Positions 37,947 to 48,500 of a stretch of DNA of 64,000 bases are shown in pieces (position 1 is the stretch's first letter; each line of letters opens with the position of its first letter). The notes beneath the pieces were generated by a model that was given only the letters and a program-made list of their open reading frames with translations, made no database searches and had not been told where the DNA came from. This DNA is from Lacinutrix sp. C3R15. Lineage in GTDB: Bacteria; Bacteroidota; Bacteroidia; Flavobacteriales; Flavobacteriaceae. Location of the stretch: assembly GCF_018860825.1 (NCBI RefSeq), contig NZ_JAHKPZ010000038.1, positions 124,001 to 188,000 on the forward strand, given 5' to 3'. The translations under genes and the position numbers were made by a program.

Positions 37947-38546
37947 TTGACTAAAAACAACAAAGAAAAAGGGAAACTAATAGTATTTTCTGCTCCTTCA
38001 GGATCTGGAAAAACAACCATTGTTAGACACCTACTTAAACAAGAAAAATTAAATCTAGCATTTTCTATTTCTGCTACTTCAAGAGAAAAAAGAGGAACAG
38101 AAGTACATGCCGAAGACTACTATTTTTTATCTGCAAGCCAATTTAAACAACACATTAAAGACGACGATTTTCTAGAATGGGAAGAAGTCTATAGAGATAA
38201 TTTTTATGGCACTTTAAAAACCGAAGTAGAACGTCTTTGGGCTTTAGGTAAAAATGTAATTTTTGATATTGATGTTTCTGGAGGTTTACGTATTAAACGA
38301 AAATTTCCGGAACAAACCTTGGCAGTATTTGTAAAACCACCAAGTATTGACGAGTTAAAAATTAGATTAAAAAAGCGCAAGACAGAAAGCGATGATAAAA
38401 TTAATATGCGTGTTGCAAAAGCAAGTGCAGAACTTGCAACAGCACCTCTTTTTGATGTGATTATTGAAAATGACAATTTAGACAAAGCATTACTTGAAGC
38501 TGAAACTCTTGTTGGTAATTTTTTAAACCCTAAAAAAGAGCAATAA
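37947..38546 (+). CDS. gmk: Guanylate kinase
   Basis: 199 aa, TTG start at 37947 (no ATG occurs before the P-loop). P-loop FSAPSGSGKTTIVRHLL, GMP-binding SREKRGTEVHAEDYYFLS, FLEWEEVYRDNFYGT and the lid arginines in KIRLKKRKTESDDKINMRVAKA. Phosphorylates GMP to GDP. It lies 80 nt after yicC and 1 nt before nadD. Confidence 0.96.
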   Translation: MTKNNKEKGKLIVFSAPSGSGKTTIVRHLLKQEKLNLAFSISATSREKRGTEVHAEDYYFLSASQFKQHIKDDDFLEWEEVYRDNFYGTLKTEVERLWALGKNVIFDIDVSGGLRIKRKFPEQTLAVFVKPPSIDELKIRLKKRKTESDDKINMRVAKASAELATAPLFDVIIENDNLDKALLEAETLVGNFLNPKKEQ

Positions 38547-38547
38547 A

Positions 38548-39126
38548 ATGAAAGTAGGTTTATACTTTGGCTCATTTAATCCTATACACATTGGTCACTT
38601 AATAATTGCTAACCATTTAGCAGAGCATAGTGATTTAGATCAAATATGGTTTGTGGTAACACCACACAATCCTTTTAAAAAGAAAAACACCTTACTAGAT
38701 AACTACCAGCGTTTAGAAATGGTATATCAAGCAACCAAAGATTATATAAAACTAAAACCTAGTGATATAGAGTTTGGCTTACCACAACCCAATTACACCA
38801 TAAATACCTTAGCACATTTACAGGAAAAATACCCTAAAAATGCCTTTAGCTTAATTATGGGAGAAGACAATTTGAAGAGTTTTCACAAATGGAAAAACTA
38901 CGAGCTTATTTTAGAAAACCATGATATTTATGTATATCCTAGAATTTCTGAAGGAAAAGTAGAAACTCAGTTTGACAACCATAAACGTATTCATCATGTA
39001 GATGCACCAATAATACAACTTTCGTCTACATTTATACGTAAAAACATTAAAGCAAATAAAAATATAAAACCAATGCTACCAGAACATGTTTGGCAGTATA
39101 TAGATGAGATGAATTTTTATAAATAA
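38548..39126 (+). CDS. nadD: Nicotinate-nucleotide adenylyltransferase
   Basis: 192 aa. Nucleotidyltransferase motif GLYFGSFNPIHIGHLIIANHL (HxGH), LIMGEDNLKSFHKWKNYE and the C-terminal ISSTFIRK equivalent IQLSSTFIRKNI. It forms nicotinate adenine dinucleotide in NAD synthesis. The start is 1 nt after the gmk stop, so translation is likely coupled. Confidence 0.96.
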   Translation: MKVGLYFGSFNPIHIGHLIIANHLAEHSDLDQIWFVVTPHNPFKKKNTLLDNYQRLEMVYQATKDYIKLKPSDIEFGLPQPNYTINTLAHLQEKYPKNAFSLIMGEDNLKSFHKWKNYELILENHDIYVYPRISEGKVETQFDNHKRIHHVDAPIIQLSSTFIRKNIKANKNIKPMLPEHVWQYIDEMNFYK

Positions 39127-39210
39127 TATAAAGGTTGATATAGAGAACAACAATTAAATATAAAATGCATTCAAGTTCGTTGAGATCTATAAGATGAAAA
39201 AACCTCATAA

Positions 39211-39241
39211 AAAAAAGCCAACACAATGCGTTGGCTTTTTA
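39211..39241. terminator. Bidirectional terminator between nadD and the LysM gene
   Basis: AAAAAAGCCAAC / GTTGGCTTTTT stem, 7-nt loop, T-run on both strands. Confidence 0.85.
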
Positions 39242-39261
39242 TTTATATACTTTTATAGAAC

Positions 39262-39759
39262 TTAGTCTAAAGCAGGAATACGTAATACTTGACCAGGATA
39301 AATTTTATCAGGATGCTCAAGCATTGGTTTATTAGCTTCAAAAATCACAGGGTATTTCATTGCATTTCCGTAAAATTTCTTTGCAATTTTACCTAAAGTA
39401 TCACCACTAACCACTGTATGAAACTGTGCTTCTGGCTCTACATGCTCAACAGTCATTTGGTCATCTACTGTAGCAATACCATTAGAGTTACCAACTACTA
39501 ATATTACTTTTTCTTTTGTTGCTTGGTCATAAGCCATACCAGAAATGGTTGCTGCATCATCATCTATAAATACACTTAAGTCTTCTACTTGTAGCCCTAA
39601 ATCTTTAACTGTTGTTTCTAATCTTCTTGCAACTAATGCTTCTTCTTTTAACTCTTCTGCATTTGCTGCTGCTGCTTTTTCTGCTGCTTCTTCTTCGGTT
39701 GTTTTCCCTATTCCAAAAACTTTTGCGCCTGCATTTTTAATAAATGAAAATAATCCCAT
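39262..39759 (-). CDS. BON and LysM domain protein, Kbp/YgaU-like
   Basis: 165 aa. An alanine/glutamate-rich helix (about 15-45), a BON domain (about 50-105; VEDLSVFIDDDAATISGMAYDQATKEKVIL) and a C-terminal LysM (about 112-163; HTVVSGDTLGKIAKKFYGNAMKYPVIFEANKPMLEHPDKIYPGQVLRIP). The architecture is that of E. coli Kbp (YgaU), a K+-binding protein that is cytoplasmic or periplasmic; no signal peptide is seen here. LysM often binds peptidoglycan. Confidence 0.9.
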   Translation of the reverse strand: MGLFSFIKNAGAKVFGIGKTTEEEAAEKAAAANAEELKEEALVARRLETTVKDLGLQVEDLSVFIDDDAATISGMAYDQATKEKVILVVGNSNGIATVDDQMTVEHVEPEAQFHTVVSGDTLGKIAKKFYGNAMKYPVIFEANKPMLEHPDKIYPGQVLRIPALD

Positions 39760-39860
39760 AATTGTTTTTTGTGTTTAATGTTGTTAATTAATTATTGTAA
39801 AGTTGAAAAAAAACTTCTTTAATTCCAATTAATGTTAACAACTAATATGCCAAAATCTTA

Positions 39861-39901
39861 CAAAAAAAGAAACCGTTTAAAAATTTCTCTTTAAACGGTT
39901 T
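39861..39901 (-). terminator. Intrinsic terminator of the 317-aa lipoprotein gene
   Basis: AAACCGTTTAA / TTAAACGGTTT stem; on the minus strand it is followed by TCTTTTTTTG. Confidence 0.7.
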
Positions 39902-39979
39902 CCAAATTAACTAACCAACCAATTTTTTAACAATAACAGCTTATTAATTAATAATAAACACCTTGTCATTGTATTCTAT

Positions 39980-40933
39980 TTATAATATATCTCGTGTGTT
40001 TTCACGTGTGTTTTCAGTTTTTTCTGTACGCTGTACACGTAGTTTTTCTGCACTTGATTTTGTTTTATCTGTTGTTGTTCCTGTTTTTAAATACTGTATA
40101 TAACCTCTTCCTTTAAACTCATATAAAGTACCTGATGCGTTATGAAATAACTCTATAGTATTATCACTAATAACGCTCAATTCAAAAAATTCATTGTCAA
40201 AGTAATCATAATCTAATGTTAATGTTTTTTGGTACATATTACCATTTACATCACCAATGGCATATATTCCAGAATAATCCCAAAATATATTGTTTGGGTT
40301 GGTACCTACTCCATCTTGTGAGCTTCTAAAAGTTATTCCATTTCCACCTGCTAAAAACTGCATAAAATTTTCATTATCAAATTCATTTAAAGCACCATAA
40401 TTACTAGTATATGTTTTTTCCCAAGCTTCATATTCTTGCATAAAATAATGAATGTTATCATAAAAAACATAGTCGTAATCAAAGGTAGCGCGTTGGTAAC
40501 CATGTAAAAAATACGAAGTATCATTATAAGGGTTATACAACTCAATGGTATTATAATCTATTTGGTAAACATCAAAAGTGTTAAAACCATCTACATCATG
40601 ATCTACATCTAAAATCATATCATAAGTATCATAATAACCAACAGAAATACCATAACCGTTTCCTTGACTACCAATACCTACTAAGTTATTATTAGCATAC
40701 AACACGCCGTTTCTAAAAGACACTGTAAATGCGGTTTGCAAAAAACGTGTTTCGCCATAACCTATGGTTTGATTGATGTCTACATACCATAATTCATAGC
40801 TTCCTAACAGCTGGTTTAATGAAACCGTTGTTGTTGGGTTGTTATAGTTATCTACATAAATATCTTCATGATAACATGAGGTAAATAAAAGTGCTATTAA
40901 AGCAAATCCCGAAAGTAGTTTTGTGGTTTTCAT
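39980..40933 (-). CDS. Secreted lipoprotein of unknown function
   Basis: 317 aa. Lipobox MKTTKLLSGFALIALLFTSC (Cys20). The mature part is rich in Tyr, Asp and Asn (YHEDIYVDNYNNPTTTVSLNQLLGSYELWYVDINQT) and looks like two similar beta domains, followed by a basic C-terminal tail (about 285-317; KTKSSAEKLRVQRTEKTENTRENTRDIL). Similar flavobacterial proteins are often mislabelled nicotinic acid mononucleotide adenyltransferase in databases; no nucleotidyltransferase motif is present. Function unknown. Confidence 0.75.
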   Translation of the reverse strand: MKTTKLLSGFALIALLFTSCYHEDIYVDNYNNPTTTVSLNQLLGSYELWYVDINQTIGYGETRFLQTAFTVSFRNGVLYANNNLVGIGSQGNGYGISVGYYDTYDMILDVDHDVDGFNTFDVYQIDYNTIELYNPYNDTSYFLHGYQRATFDYDYVFYDNIHYFMQEYEAWEKTYTSNYGALNEFDNENFMQFLAGGNGITFRSSQDGVGTNPNNIFWDYSGIYAIGDVNGNMYQKTLTLDYDYFDNEFFELSVISDNTIELFHNASGTLYEFKGRGYIQYLKTGTTTDKTKSSAEKLRVQRTEKTENTRENTRDIL

Positions 40934-41130
40934 ATTTTACAATTTAATTAAAACGCTTGAAAATGTAATTTTCAAAAACAGTTAAAAATCTAATTAATTA
41001 TAACATTTACTGTTTTTTACACCTTTCATTATCTTTTGTTTTATGGTTTATATTTAATGGCATTCAAAACGCATGCCAAAAAAATTAAGTATCTGTTTTT
41101 ACATCGCTTAGCTATCATTGATATTTTATG

Positions 41131-41138
41131 TATTTTTG
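41131..41138 (+). promoter_or_regulatory. -7 promoter element of gpsA
   Basis: TATTTTTG, perfect TAnnTTTG. The resulting leader of about 50 nt contains the 41160-41177 hairpin. Confidence 0.45.
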
Positions 41139-41159
41139 ATCTTTAAATCAATTAGTATT

Positions 41160-41177
41160 TTTTCGCTTTCGCGGAAA
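41160..41177 (+). repeat. Short hairpin with TTTC loop in the gpsA leader
   Basis: TTTTCGC (41160-41166), loop TTTC (41167-41170), GCGGAAA (41171-41177), with one G-T pair. It has the same loop as the hairpin at 748-766 and lies 19 nt before the gpsA ATG. Confidence 0.5.
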
Positions 41178-41196
41178 TGAAAAGAAATTATTCTCC

Positions 41197-42198
41197 ATGA
41201 GTACACCTTTAAAATTTGCTGTTTTTGGTAGTGGCAGTTGGGCTACTGCAATAGTAAAAATGTTATGCGAAAACCAACAAGAAGTTGGTTGGTATATGCG
41301 TAGTGTATATATAAAAGAACATTTACTAAAAGAACAGCATAACCCAAGTTACTTAAGCTCTGTAGAGTTTCATTTAGACCAGTTAAAAATAAGTAATGAT
41401 ATAAATGAAATGGCAGCATATGCCGACGTATTAATATTTGTAATACCGTCTGCATTTATGTATTCTGAACTAGAAAAACTCACCTATAACATTCAGGATA
41501 AAATTGTAGTTTCTGCCGTAAAAGGCATTATACCAGAAACAGGAAAACTGGTTGGTGAGCATTTTCATGATGTTTATAAAATTCCTTTTGAAAACATTGG
41601 TGTAATTGCTGGTCCTTGTCACGCAGAAGAGGTTGCACTTGAGCGTTTGTCTTACTTAACCATTTCTTGTGCAGACCCAGAAAAAGCACAAAATATAGCT
41701 AATGCATTATCTAGCGATTATATTAAAACTAAAATTAGCGATGATGTAATTGGTACAGAATACGCAGTTATGCTTAAAAATATATACGCAATAGCTGCAG
41801 GAATAGCACATGGTTTAGGCTATGGAGACAATTTTCAGAGTGTACTAATGAGTAATGCAATACGTGAAATGAAGCGTTTTATAAAAAAAATGCACAAAAT
41901 GAAACGTAATATTAACAACTCTGCATACTTAGGAGATTTGTTAGTAACGGGTTACTCTGTTTTTTCAAGAAACAGAATGTTTGGTAACATGATTGGTAAA
42001 GGCTACACCGTAAAGTCTGCGCAAATGGAAATGAGCATGGTTGCAGAAGGGTATTATGCTACAAAATCTGCTCATTTACTTAACGAAAAAAACAAAAAGA
42101 AAACCCGTTTACCTATAATAGAAGCTGTTTACGAGATTCTTTATGAAAATAAAGATGCAAAAAAAGTGTTTAAAAAATTGACAGATAATTTAGATTAA
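41197..42198 (+). CDS. gpsA: NAD(P)H-dependent glycerol-3-phosphate dehydrogenase
   Basis: 333 aa. Rossmann motif FAVFGSGSWATAIVKML, VSAVKGIIPETG, GVIAGPCHAEEVALERLSY, catalytic Lys in YAVMLKNIYAIAAGIAHGLGYGDN, and YLGDLLVTGYSVFSRN. It reduces dihydroxyacetone phosphate to glycerol-3-phosphate for phospholipids. Monocistronic, with a bidirectional terminator after it. Confidence 0.95.
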   Translation: MSTPLKFAVFGSGSWATAIVKMLCENQQEVGWYMRSVYIKEHLLKEQHNPSYLSSVEFHLDQLKISNDINEMAAYADVLIFVIPSAFMYSELEKLTYNIQDKIVVSAVKGIIPETGKLVGEHFHDVYKIPFENIGVIAGPCHAEEVALERLSYLTISCADPEKAQNIANALSSDYIKTKISDDVIGTEYAVMLKNIYAIAAGIAHGLGYGDNFQSVLMSNAIREMKRFIKKMHKMKRNINNSAYLGDLLVTGYSVFSRNRMFGNMIGKGYTVKSAQMEMSMVAEGYYATKSAHLLNEKNKKKTRLPIIEAVYEILYENKDAKKVFKKLTDNLD

Positions 42199-42239
42199 AA
42201 AAAAAGCCTTCTCCTAAAATTTTGGAGAAGGCTTTTTTT
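42199..42239. terminator. Bidirectional terminator between gpsA and the 197-aa surface protein
   Basis: AAAAAAAGCCTTCTCC / GGAGAAGGCTTTTTTT stem. Confidence 0.85.
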
Positions 42240-42303
42240 AAATCTATAAATTCAAGTTTATATTTTGTACTCACAAACCTGTTTTTATCTATAGAAAAAC
42301 AGC

Positions 42304-42897
42304 TTATTGTTTATGATCCATAACAATCCATTTACTTCTTTCACCATCATATACCAGATGTATCATTTCGTATTTTTCTGGTTTTAAAGAACTATTACTT
42401 TCAATTTGATTTGACTCCGCTGAATCATCATCATCATCTTTTAGTTCTAATTTACCGTCTTGTGGGTATAACCAGATATGTTGTCCGTCTTCTCCGGCTT
42501 TAATTCCGGTAAATTTAACATCATCATTACCTGCATATATTCTTATAATTGTTTTGTCTTCATTTTCCTCTCCTGCACCAATACGTAAATCTACATCATC
42601 AAATTCATCATCTCCTCTTCCTAGATCAATTGCACCAAACGAGAATTTAGGATTACTAGAAGCACTAAGCGTATTATTGTTTAACATTAAATTTGTACCA
42701 ATATAAATTTCACGAAAAACACCGTTTTCATCTAAGCCACCTAACTTAATAGTAGCCACTCCAGATTGGTTGGTTACTCTAAATTGGGTTGTACCATTAA
42801 CATCTAATGTTTCTTGAGGATTAGTTGTGCCAATACCAACTTGCCCTATAGTTTTTGCACATACTAATAACATGCTTATAATAAGTAATTTTTTCAT
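42304..42897 (-). CDS. Secreted protein with GIGTTNP motif
   Basis: 197 aa. Signal peptide MKKLLIISMLLVCAKTIG, then QVGIGTTNPQETLDVNGT, the repeat motif that opens many Bacteroidota surface and tail-fibre-like proteins. An acidic middle (DLGRGDDEFDDVDLRIGAGEENED) and DDDDD stretch could bind calcium. The C-terminus is hydrophilic (EMIHLVYDGERSKWIVMDHKQ). No T9SS sorting domain. Role unknown. Confidence 0.75.
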   Translation of the reverse strand: MKKLLIISMLLVCAKTIGQVGIGTTNPQETLDVNGTTQFRVTNQSGVATIKLGGLDENGVFREIYIGTNLMLNNNTLSASSNPKFSFGAIDLGRGDDEFDDVDLRIGAGEENEDKTIIRIYAGNDDVKFTGIKAGEDGQHIWLYPQDGKLELKDDDDDSAESNQIESNSSLKPEKYEMIHLVYDGERSKWIVMDHKQ

Positions 42898-43045
42898 AAC
42901 AAAATGGGGATTAATTTTAATAGATACATTTAAGCATATACATTATATACTCAATTTTTTTTTTAATTTTTTAGGAAATAATAGAAGTAAATTTCACCTC
43001 TACGTTACTTTTTTTTTATGGATAACAATATAAATTTGTAGTTCT

Positions 43046-43441
43046 TTATTTTACTAAAACACCACGAGCTTCTATTAAAGGAATAGGCTGCAATGCTTTT
43101 AAATTAATACTATTTTTTCTAAAGGTATAGGTTTTATCAAACATTTTATTGCCTTCAAAAAATGAAACTTTAAATTGGTTGTTTATTGCAAATAGCTCTT
43201 CTTGCATGAGTTCAATTTTTGCATAGCTTTTTTTAGGAAGCTTATCTAGTTTTTTTCTAAAAATTGAAGTCATTTTATCCTCAGAAAACCCACTAGTTAC
43301 TATAAGTACCATTTCTAGATCTACCTCTTTATCATTTATAATATAAGCATTCCAGTCTTGGCTTTTATACGTGTCGTTATATTCATTAACAACTGCAATG
43401 TAAACATCTTCTACTTTAGGGATTTCTATATCTTTTTTCAT
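43046..43441 (-). CDS. Conserved hypothetical cytoplasmic protein
   Basis: 131 aa, no signal peptide or membrane segment. An N-terminal acidic segment (MKKDIEIPKVEDVYIAVVNEYN) precedes alternating strands and helices (WNAYIINDKEVDLEMVLIVTSGF, FKVSFFEGNKMFDKTYTFRKNSI). No family recognised. Its start is 17 nt after the TetR gene stop, so it may be the last gene of the efflux operon. Confidence 0.75.
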   Translation of the reverse strand: MKKDIEIPKVEDVYIAVVNEYNDTYKSQDWNAYIINDKEVDLEMVLIVTSGFSEDKMTSIFRKKLDKLPKKSYAKIELMQEELFAINNQFKVSFFEGNKMFDKTYTFRKNSINLKALQPIPLIEARGVLVK

Positions 43442-43458
43442 TTTGCAAAAATACGAAA

Positions 43459-44052
43459 CTATTCAAAATATGAATTAGAATAAGTACTACTACTTATTCC
43501 TTTTAAATTATAAATTACCAAATGAGTAAACAATACTTCTTTAGAGTACAATTGAAATAAATTATTTTCTTTAAAAATTAGATTATCAATTCTAAAAAAA
43601 TAAATTTTTACTATTAATTCTAAATTAATTTCCTGTTTTATATCTCCAGCTTCTTGTGCTTTTTGGAGTAGATTAAATACGAGGATAGTAGATAATTCTT
43701 CTGTAAAATCATCTAAAACCTGACCTGCTTTCGGATAATATTTTTGTAATCCAAAAAGAAAAGAGGGTGTAAAGTGTTTTAAATACGTAAACCCTCTTTT
43801 ATAAATTAACACTATACACAAAATAGGATCATTAGTATTGCTGCTAATAATCCTATTTATATCTTCTTTATACGCATTTAATAAACTCTCTAAACTAGAA
43901 GCTACAAGATCTTCTTTATTGTCAAAAAACGTATAAATTGTTTTTTTAGATATACCAAGCGTACTGGCTATTTCGTCTAAAGTTACCTGCTTACTTCCGC
44001 ATTGTGTGAACTTTGCAATCGAACATTTTAACAAGTCTGCTTTAGTAATCAT
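43459..44052 (-). CDS. TetR/AcrR family transcriptional regulator
   Basis: 197 aa. N-terminal HTH (about 20-55) with LDEIASTLGISKKTIYTFFDNKEDLVASSLESLL. The C-terminal ligand domain has YKRGFTYLKHFTPSFLFGLQKYYPKAGQVLDDF. It is the second regulator of this efflux operon, 16 nt after the OMF gene. No TetR-type palindrome was recognised near the operon promoter apart from the GTTCGG repeat. Confidence 0.92.
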   Translation of the reverse strand: MITKADLLKCSIAKFTQCGSKQVTLDEIASTLGISKKTIYTFFDNKEDLVASSLESLLNAYKEDINRIISSNTNDPILCIVLIYKRGFTYLKHFTPSFLFGLQKYYPKAGQVLDDFTEELSTILVFNLLQKAQEAGDIKQEINLELIVKIYFFRIDNLIFKENNLFQLYSKEVLFTHLVIYNLKGISSSTYSNSYFE

Positions 44053-44068
44053 GGTATTTTAGCTTATT

Positions 44069-45502
44069 CTATTTCCAACCACCACCAAGAGCTTCGTATA
44101 AATCTACGATAGAAATTAATTGTTGTAATTGGCTGTCTATAATATTAAGCTCTGCACTTAAAGCACTTTGTCTTGCCGTTAATAAATCTAGGTAGTTAGC
44201 ATAACCATTTTTAAGTAATTCTTCAGAGTTTGCTTCTGCAGTACGCAAGGCTTCAACTTCGTTTTTTCTAAATTGAAATTTCTTAGTTTCTGCCTGTAAA
44301 GAAAACAATGCATTAGACACTTCAGTTCCTGCAACCAATAAGGTTTTCTTAAAATTTAACAAAGAACTTTCTTGATTTGCAAGTGCAACTTCTTTTTGAG
44401 TTTTAAGCTTTCTTTGGTTTAAAAGGGGTTGTGTTAAGCCACCAACAACGGTTGCAAACAAAGAATTAACATTTAATAATTTATCTAATTCTAAACTTTG
44501 TAATCCTGTTGAGGCTGTTAATGTTAACGATGGATATAGGCTACTTTTAGCCACATTAGTAAGTTCAAAATCTTGAATTAACGCATATTCTGCAGCCATA
44601 ACATCTGGTCTGTTACTTAATAATGTTGCTGGTACACCAAGTTTAATATCTTGTTCTATTTTTTGAAGATCTAAACTACTTCTTTCAAAACGTTGTGGTT
44701 GTTTACCTAATAATATACTTAGTGTATTTTCTGTTTTAAAAATAGCCGTTTCAATATCTACTTGAAGCGCTTTAGCACTATTGTACTGTGCTATATTTTG
44801 GTCTACAGCAACTTGTGTAACCTGCCCAGCATCTTTTAATGCTTTAATAGTAGCCACACCACTTTCTCTGGTTGCTATAGTTTGTTTAGTAACTTCTAAT
44901 TGCGCATCTAAAGCCAATAAGTTGTAATAGGTATTTGCAATACTAGAAATCAATTGCGTTTTTACCGCTTGATGTCCTGCTACACTTTGTAAATAAGCCG
45001 CTTGTGTTGCTCTTTTATTAGATCTTATTTTGCCCCAAATATCTGCTTCCCAAGAAAGATTTGCTGTAATATCATAGGTATCTGTTCCTTCACTAAATAT
45101 AGAACCAAACTGACTGTTTTCAGAAAACTCTTGACGTGTATAATTTGGACCCACGCTTAAAGTTGGCAAATAACCTGCTTTACCTTGTTTTGCATAGGCT
45201 TGCGCAGCAATTATTTGTTGCAGAGCAATACGCACATCCATATTATTTTGCAGGCCTTCTTCAATATATTGCTGAAGGTACTGGTCTGTAAACAAATTTT
45301 TCCAGGATACGTCTGCAATAGAAAGACTATCTGTTGGTAAATTTTCTGTTCTGTAAAGCGCTTCGGTTTCTGTTGTTACATCTGGTCTTACATAGTCTTC
45401 TGCAACAAAACAACTTTGTAATGTAAATGCAACAAGCAGTAAAAGTGCTCCTTTACTAAAATTTTTATGTCTTATAATAGTTTTCATCTCTTTATTCTTC
45501 AA
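44069..45502 (-). CDS. RND efflux outer-membrane lipoprotein, TolC/OprM family
   Basis: 477 aa. Lipobox in KGALLLLVAFTLQSCFVAEDYVRPDV. Two OEP repeats form the TolC barrel and long periplasmic helices (LSWEADIWGKIRSNKRATQAAYLQSVAG, LLSNRPDVMAAEYALIQDFELTNVAKSSLYPSLTLTASTGL). Outer-membrane exit duct of the RND pump. The start overlaps the permease by 11 bp; ATG 45487 is an alternative start giving a cleaner signal sequence. Confidence 0.93.
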   Translation of the reverse strand: MKNKEMKTIIRHKNFSKGALLLLVAFTLQSCFVAEDYVRPDVTTETEALYRTENLPTDSLSIADVSWKNLFTDQYLQQYIEEGLQNNMDVRIALQQIIAAQAYAKQGKAGYLPTLSVGPNYTRQEFSENSQFGSIFSEGTDTYDITANLSWEADIWGKIRSNKRATQAAYLQSVAGHQAVKTQLISSIANTYYNLLALDAQLEVTKQTIATRESGVATIKALKDAGQVTQVAVDQNIAQYNSAKALQVDIETAIFKTENTLSILLGKQPQRFERSSLDLQKIEQDIKLGVPATLLSNRPDVMAAEYALIQDFELTNVAKSSLYPSLTLTASTGLQSLELDKLLNVNSLFATVVGGLTQPLLNQRKLKTQKEVALANQESSLLNFKKTLLVAGTEVSNALFSLQAETKKFQFRKNEVEALRTAEANSEELLKNGYANYLDLLTARQSALSAELNIIDSQLQQLISIVDLYEALGGGWK

Positions 45503-48500
45503 TAGTTTGTACTGCTGGTTTACTAGAAACTTTTTCTTGTAACCACTGAAATAATATAAATAATATAGGAATGACGAATACTCCTAAAAGTGTACCTATT
45601 AACATTCCTCCTGCTGCTCCTGTACCAATAGAATTGTTACCTTCAGAACCTACACCTTTAGCTAACACTAATGGCATTAATCCTAAAATAAAGGCAAATG
45701 AGGTCATTAAAATAGGACGTAAACGCGCTTTTGCTCCATGAATAGCGGCATCTACAATACTTTCGCCATTTTTTCTTCGCTGTAAAGCAAACTCTACAAT
45801 AAGTATGGCATTTTTTGCAAGCAGACCAATAAGCATGATTAAAGCAATCTGGAAATAAATATTGTTTTCCAATCCAAAAAACTTGGTACTTATATAGGCT
45901 CCAAATACACCAAATGGTAAGGATAACACTACTGCAAATGGCAATAAATAACTTTCATATTGTGCACTTAGTAAGAAATACACAAACAGAATACTTAATA
46001 TAAATATAAAGGTAGTTTGGTTTCCTGCATTTACCTCTTCACGTGTTAAACCAGAATAAGCAACGGTATAATTACTTGGCAGTTTTGCTACTTCTTCTTC
46101 AATAACTCGAATAGCATCTCCTGTACTATATCCGTCATTTGTAGCTCCTGTTATACTTGTTGAGTTTAGTAAGTTAAAACGCGTTACCGATTGTGGACCA
46201 TACACACGTTTTAAGGTTACAAACTGTGTAATTGGTGTCATTTCACCTGTATCTGTTCTTACATACATACTATTTAAAGCGCTTTCATCTGCTCTGTCTT
46301 CTGGTAATGCTTGAATATATACTCTAAATTGTTTTCCAAATCTTGAAAAATCGGAAGCATAAATCCCTCCAATATATCCTTGTAATGTGGAAAAAATACT
46401 CGTTACCGAAACTCCTTTTTCTTTAGCCAAAGGCACATTAACTTCCATTTCGTATTGTGGATAATTTGTACTAAAAGAAGAGGTTGCGTATTTAATTTCA
46501 GGATGACTCATTAAAGCCATTGAGAATTCTTTATTCGCTTTGTCTAAATCGGCAAACTCACCACCATACTTGTCTAATAAATTAATTTCGAAACCTGAAG
46601 CATTACCAAAACCACGAATACTTGGTGGTGAAAAGAATATGATATTTGCCTCGGGAATAGTAGCTGCAATTCCAAATAATTTTCCTGTAATGGCTTGTGC
46701 GGAAAGTGAAGGGTCTTCACGGTCTGCCCAATCTTCTAATTTAATAATACCAAAACCATAATTACTACCAGAACCAGAAATTAAACTTCTACCTTTAATA
46801 AAGTTAACACCAACAATACCTTCTAGTCCATCAATTTTACCATATAAATCTTTAGCTACTGCATTGGTTCTATCTAAAGAAGCTCCAGGAGGTAATTCTA
46901 TATTGGCAAAAATAATTCCTCTATCTTCATTAGGCACAAAACCTGTTGGTGTTGTTGTTGATGCCCAATAAATACCAACTCCTGCGATAATTAATAATAT
47001 AACGGAAACAAATTTTCTTTTATATAAAAATTGAAGTGATTTACCATAACGCTCTACAGTAGCATTAAATCCACGATTGAATAAGGTGTAAAAACGTTTT
47101 AATGGACTTTTTCCTTTTAATTCTTCATCGTCTTTATGCTCTTTGAATAACAAAGCACATAAGGCAGGACTTAGTGTTAATGCATTTACTGCAGAAATAA
47201 GAATGGCAATAATTAATGTCACACCAAACTGCTCGTAAAAAACTCCGGTTGGACCTGTAACAAACGTTACTGGGATAAATACGGCTGCCATAACTAAAGT
47301 AATAGAAATGATGGCTCCAGAAATTTCATTCATAGCTGTTAATGTTGCTTTTTTCGGGTTGTGTTCGCCTTCATCCATTTTAGCATGTACGGCCTCAACA
47401 ACCACAATGGCATCATCTACCACAATACCAATGGCGAGTACTAACGCAAATAATGTTAAAAGATTGATAGAATACCCAAAAACATTCAAGAAAAAGAAAG
47501 TACCAATAATAGAAACAGGTACTGCTATTGCAGGAATTAAGGTAGAACGAAAATCTTGCAGGAATATAAATACCACTAAGAATACTAGTAAAAAGGCTTC
47601 TAGCAAGGTGCTTACTACTTTATCAATAGATGCGTTTAAGAATAAACTGGTATCGTAAGGCACAAAAATATCTAAGCCTTCTGGGAGATCTGTTTTTACG
47701 TCTTCTAAAGTTGTTTTAATATTTTCAATAATCTCTTGTGCGTTTGAACCTTTGGTTTGAAAAATTCCCATAAACACGGCAGGATTACCTAAACTCATCG
47801 CGTTTGATGCGTAAGATTGTGCATCTAATTCTATGGTTGCGATATCTTTTAAACGTAAAAACTCACCATTTCCTAAAGCTTTAATTACAATATCGCTGTA
47901 TTGCGCTTCATCTTTAAATCGTCCACTATAGGTTAGAGTATATGAAAATGATTCTCCATTATTTTGACCTAAAGAACCTGCAGCAGCTTCTAAGTTTTGT
48001 TCTGCTAAAGCTGCCGAAACATCTGACGGTATTAAGTTATAAGCTGCTAATTTTTCTGGATTTAACCAAATACGCATGGCGTAATCCTGTTGCGAGAATA
48101 CACTAACATCACCAACACCACTAATACGTTGCATGGCTGGAATAACATTAATTTTTAAGTAATTCTGAATAAAAGTAGCGTCGTAATTATCGCTTTCTGA
48201 ATACATAGCAATAAACATTAACGCACTAGTTTCTTGCTTTTGTGTTACAACTCCCGTTTGTGTTACTTCTGTTGGCAATAATGGAGCAGCTCTAGCTACA
48301 CGGTTTTGTACATTTACAGCTGCAATATCTGCATCCATTTCTTGATCAAAATATACCGTAATTTCAGCTGTTCCTGTGTTAGAAGCTGTAGAGGTAATGT
48401 AGGTCATTCCTTCTACACCATTAATTTGTTCTTCAATAGGAATGATAACACTTTCTAAAACAGTTTCGGCATTTGCTCCTGTATAATTTGCAGTCACCTT

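Noticed and set aside
39980-40933. Nicotinate-nucleotide adenylyltransferase label for the 317-aa protein
   Set aside because: It is a lipoprotein with no HxGH or other nucleotidyltransferase motif; the real nadD is at 38548-39126.
46540-47658. Open frames on the plus strand inside the RND permease gene
   Set aside because: Shadow frames of a conserved AcrB-type gene with low-complexity translations.
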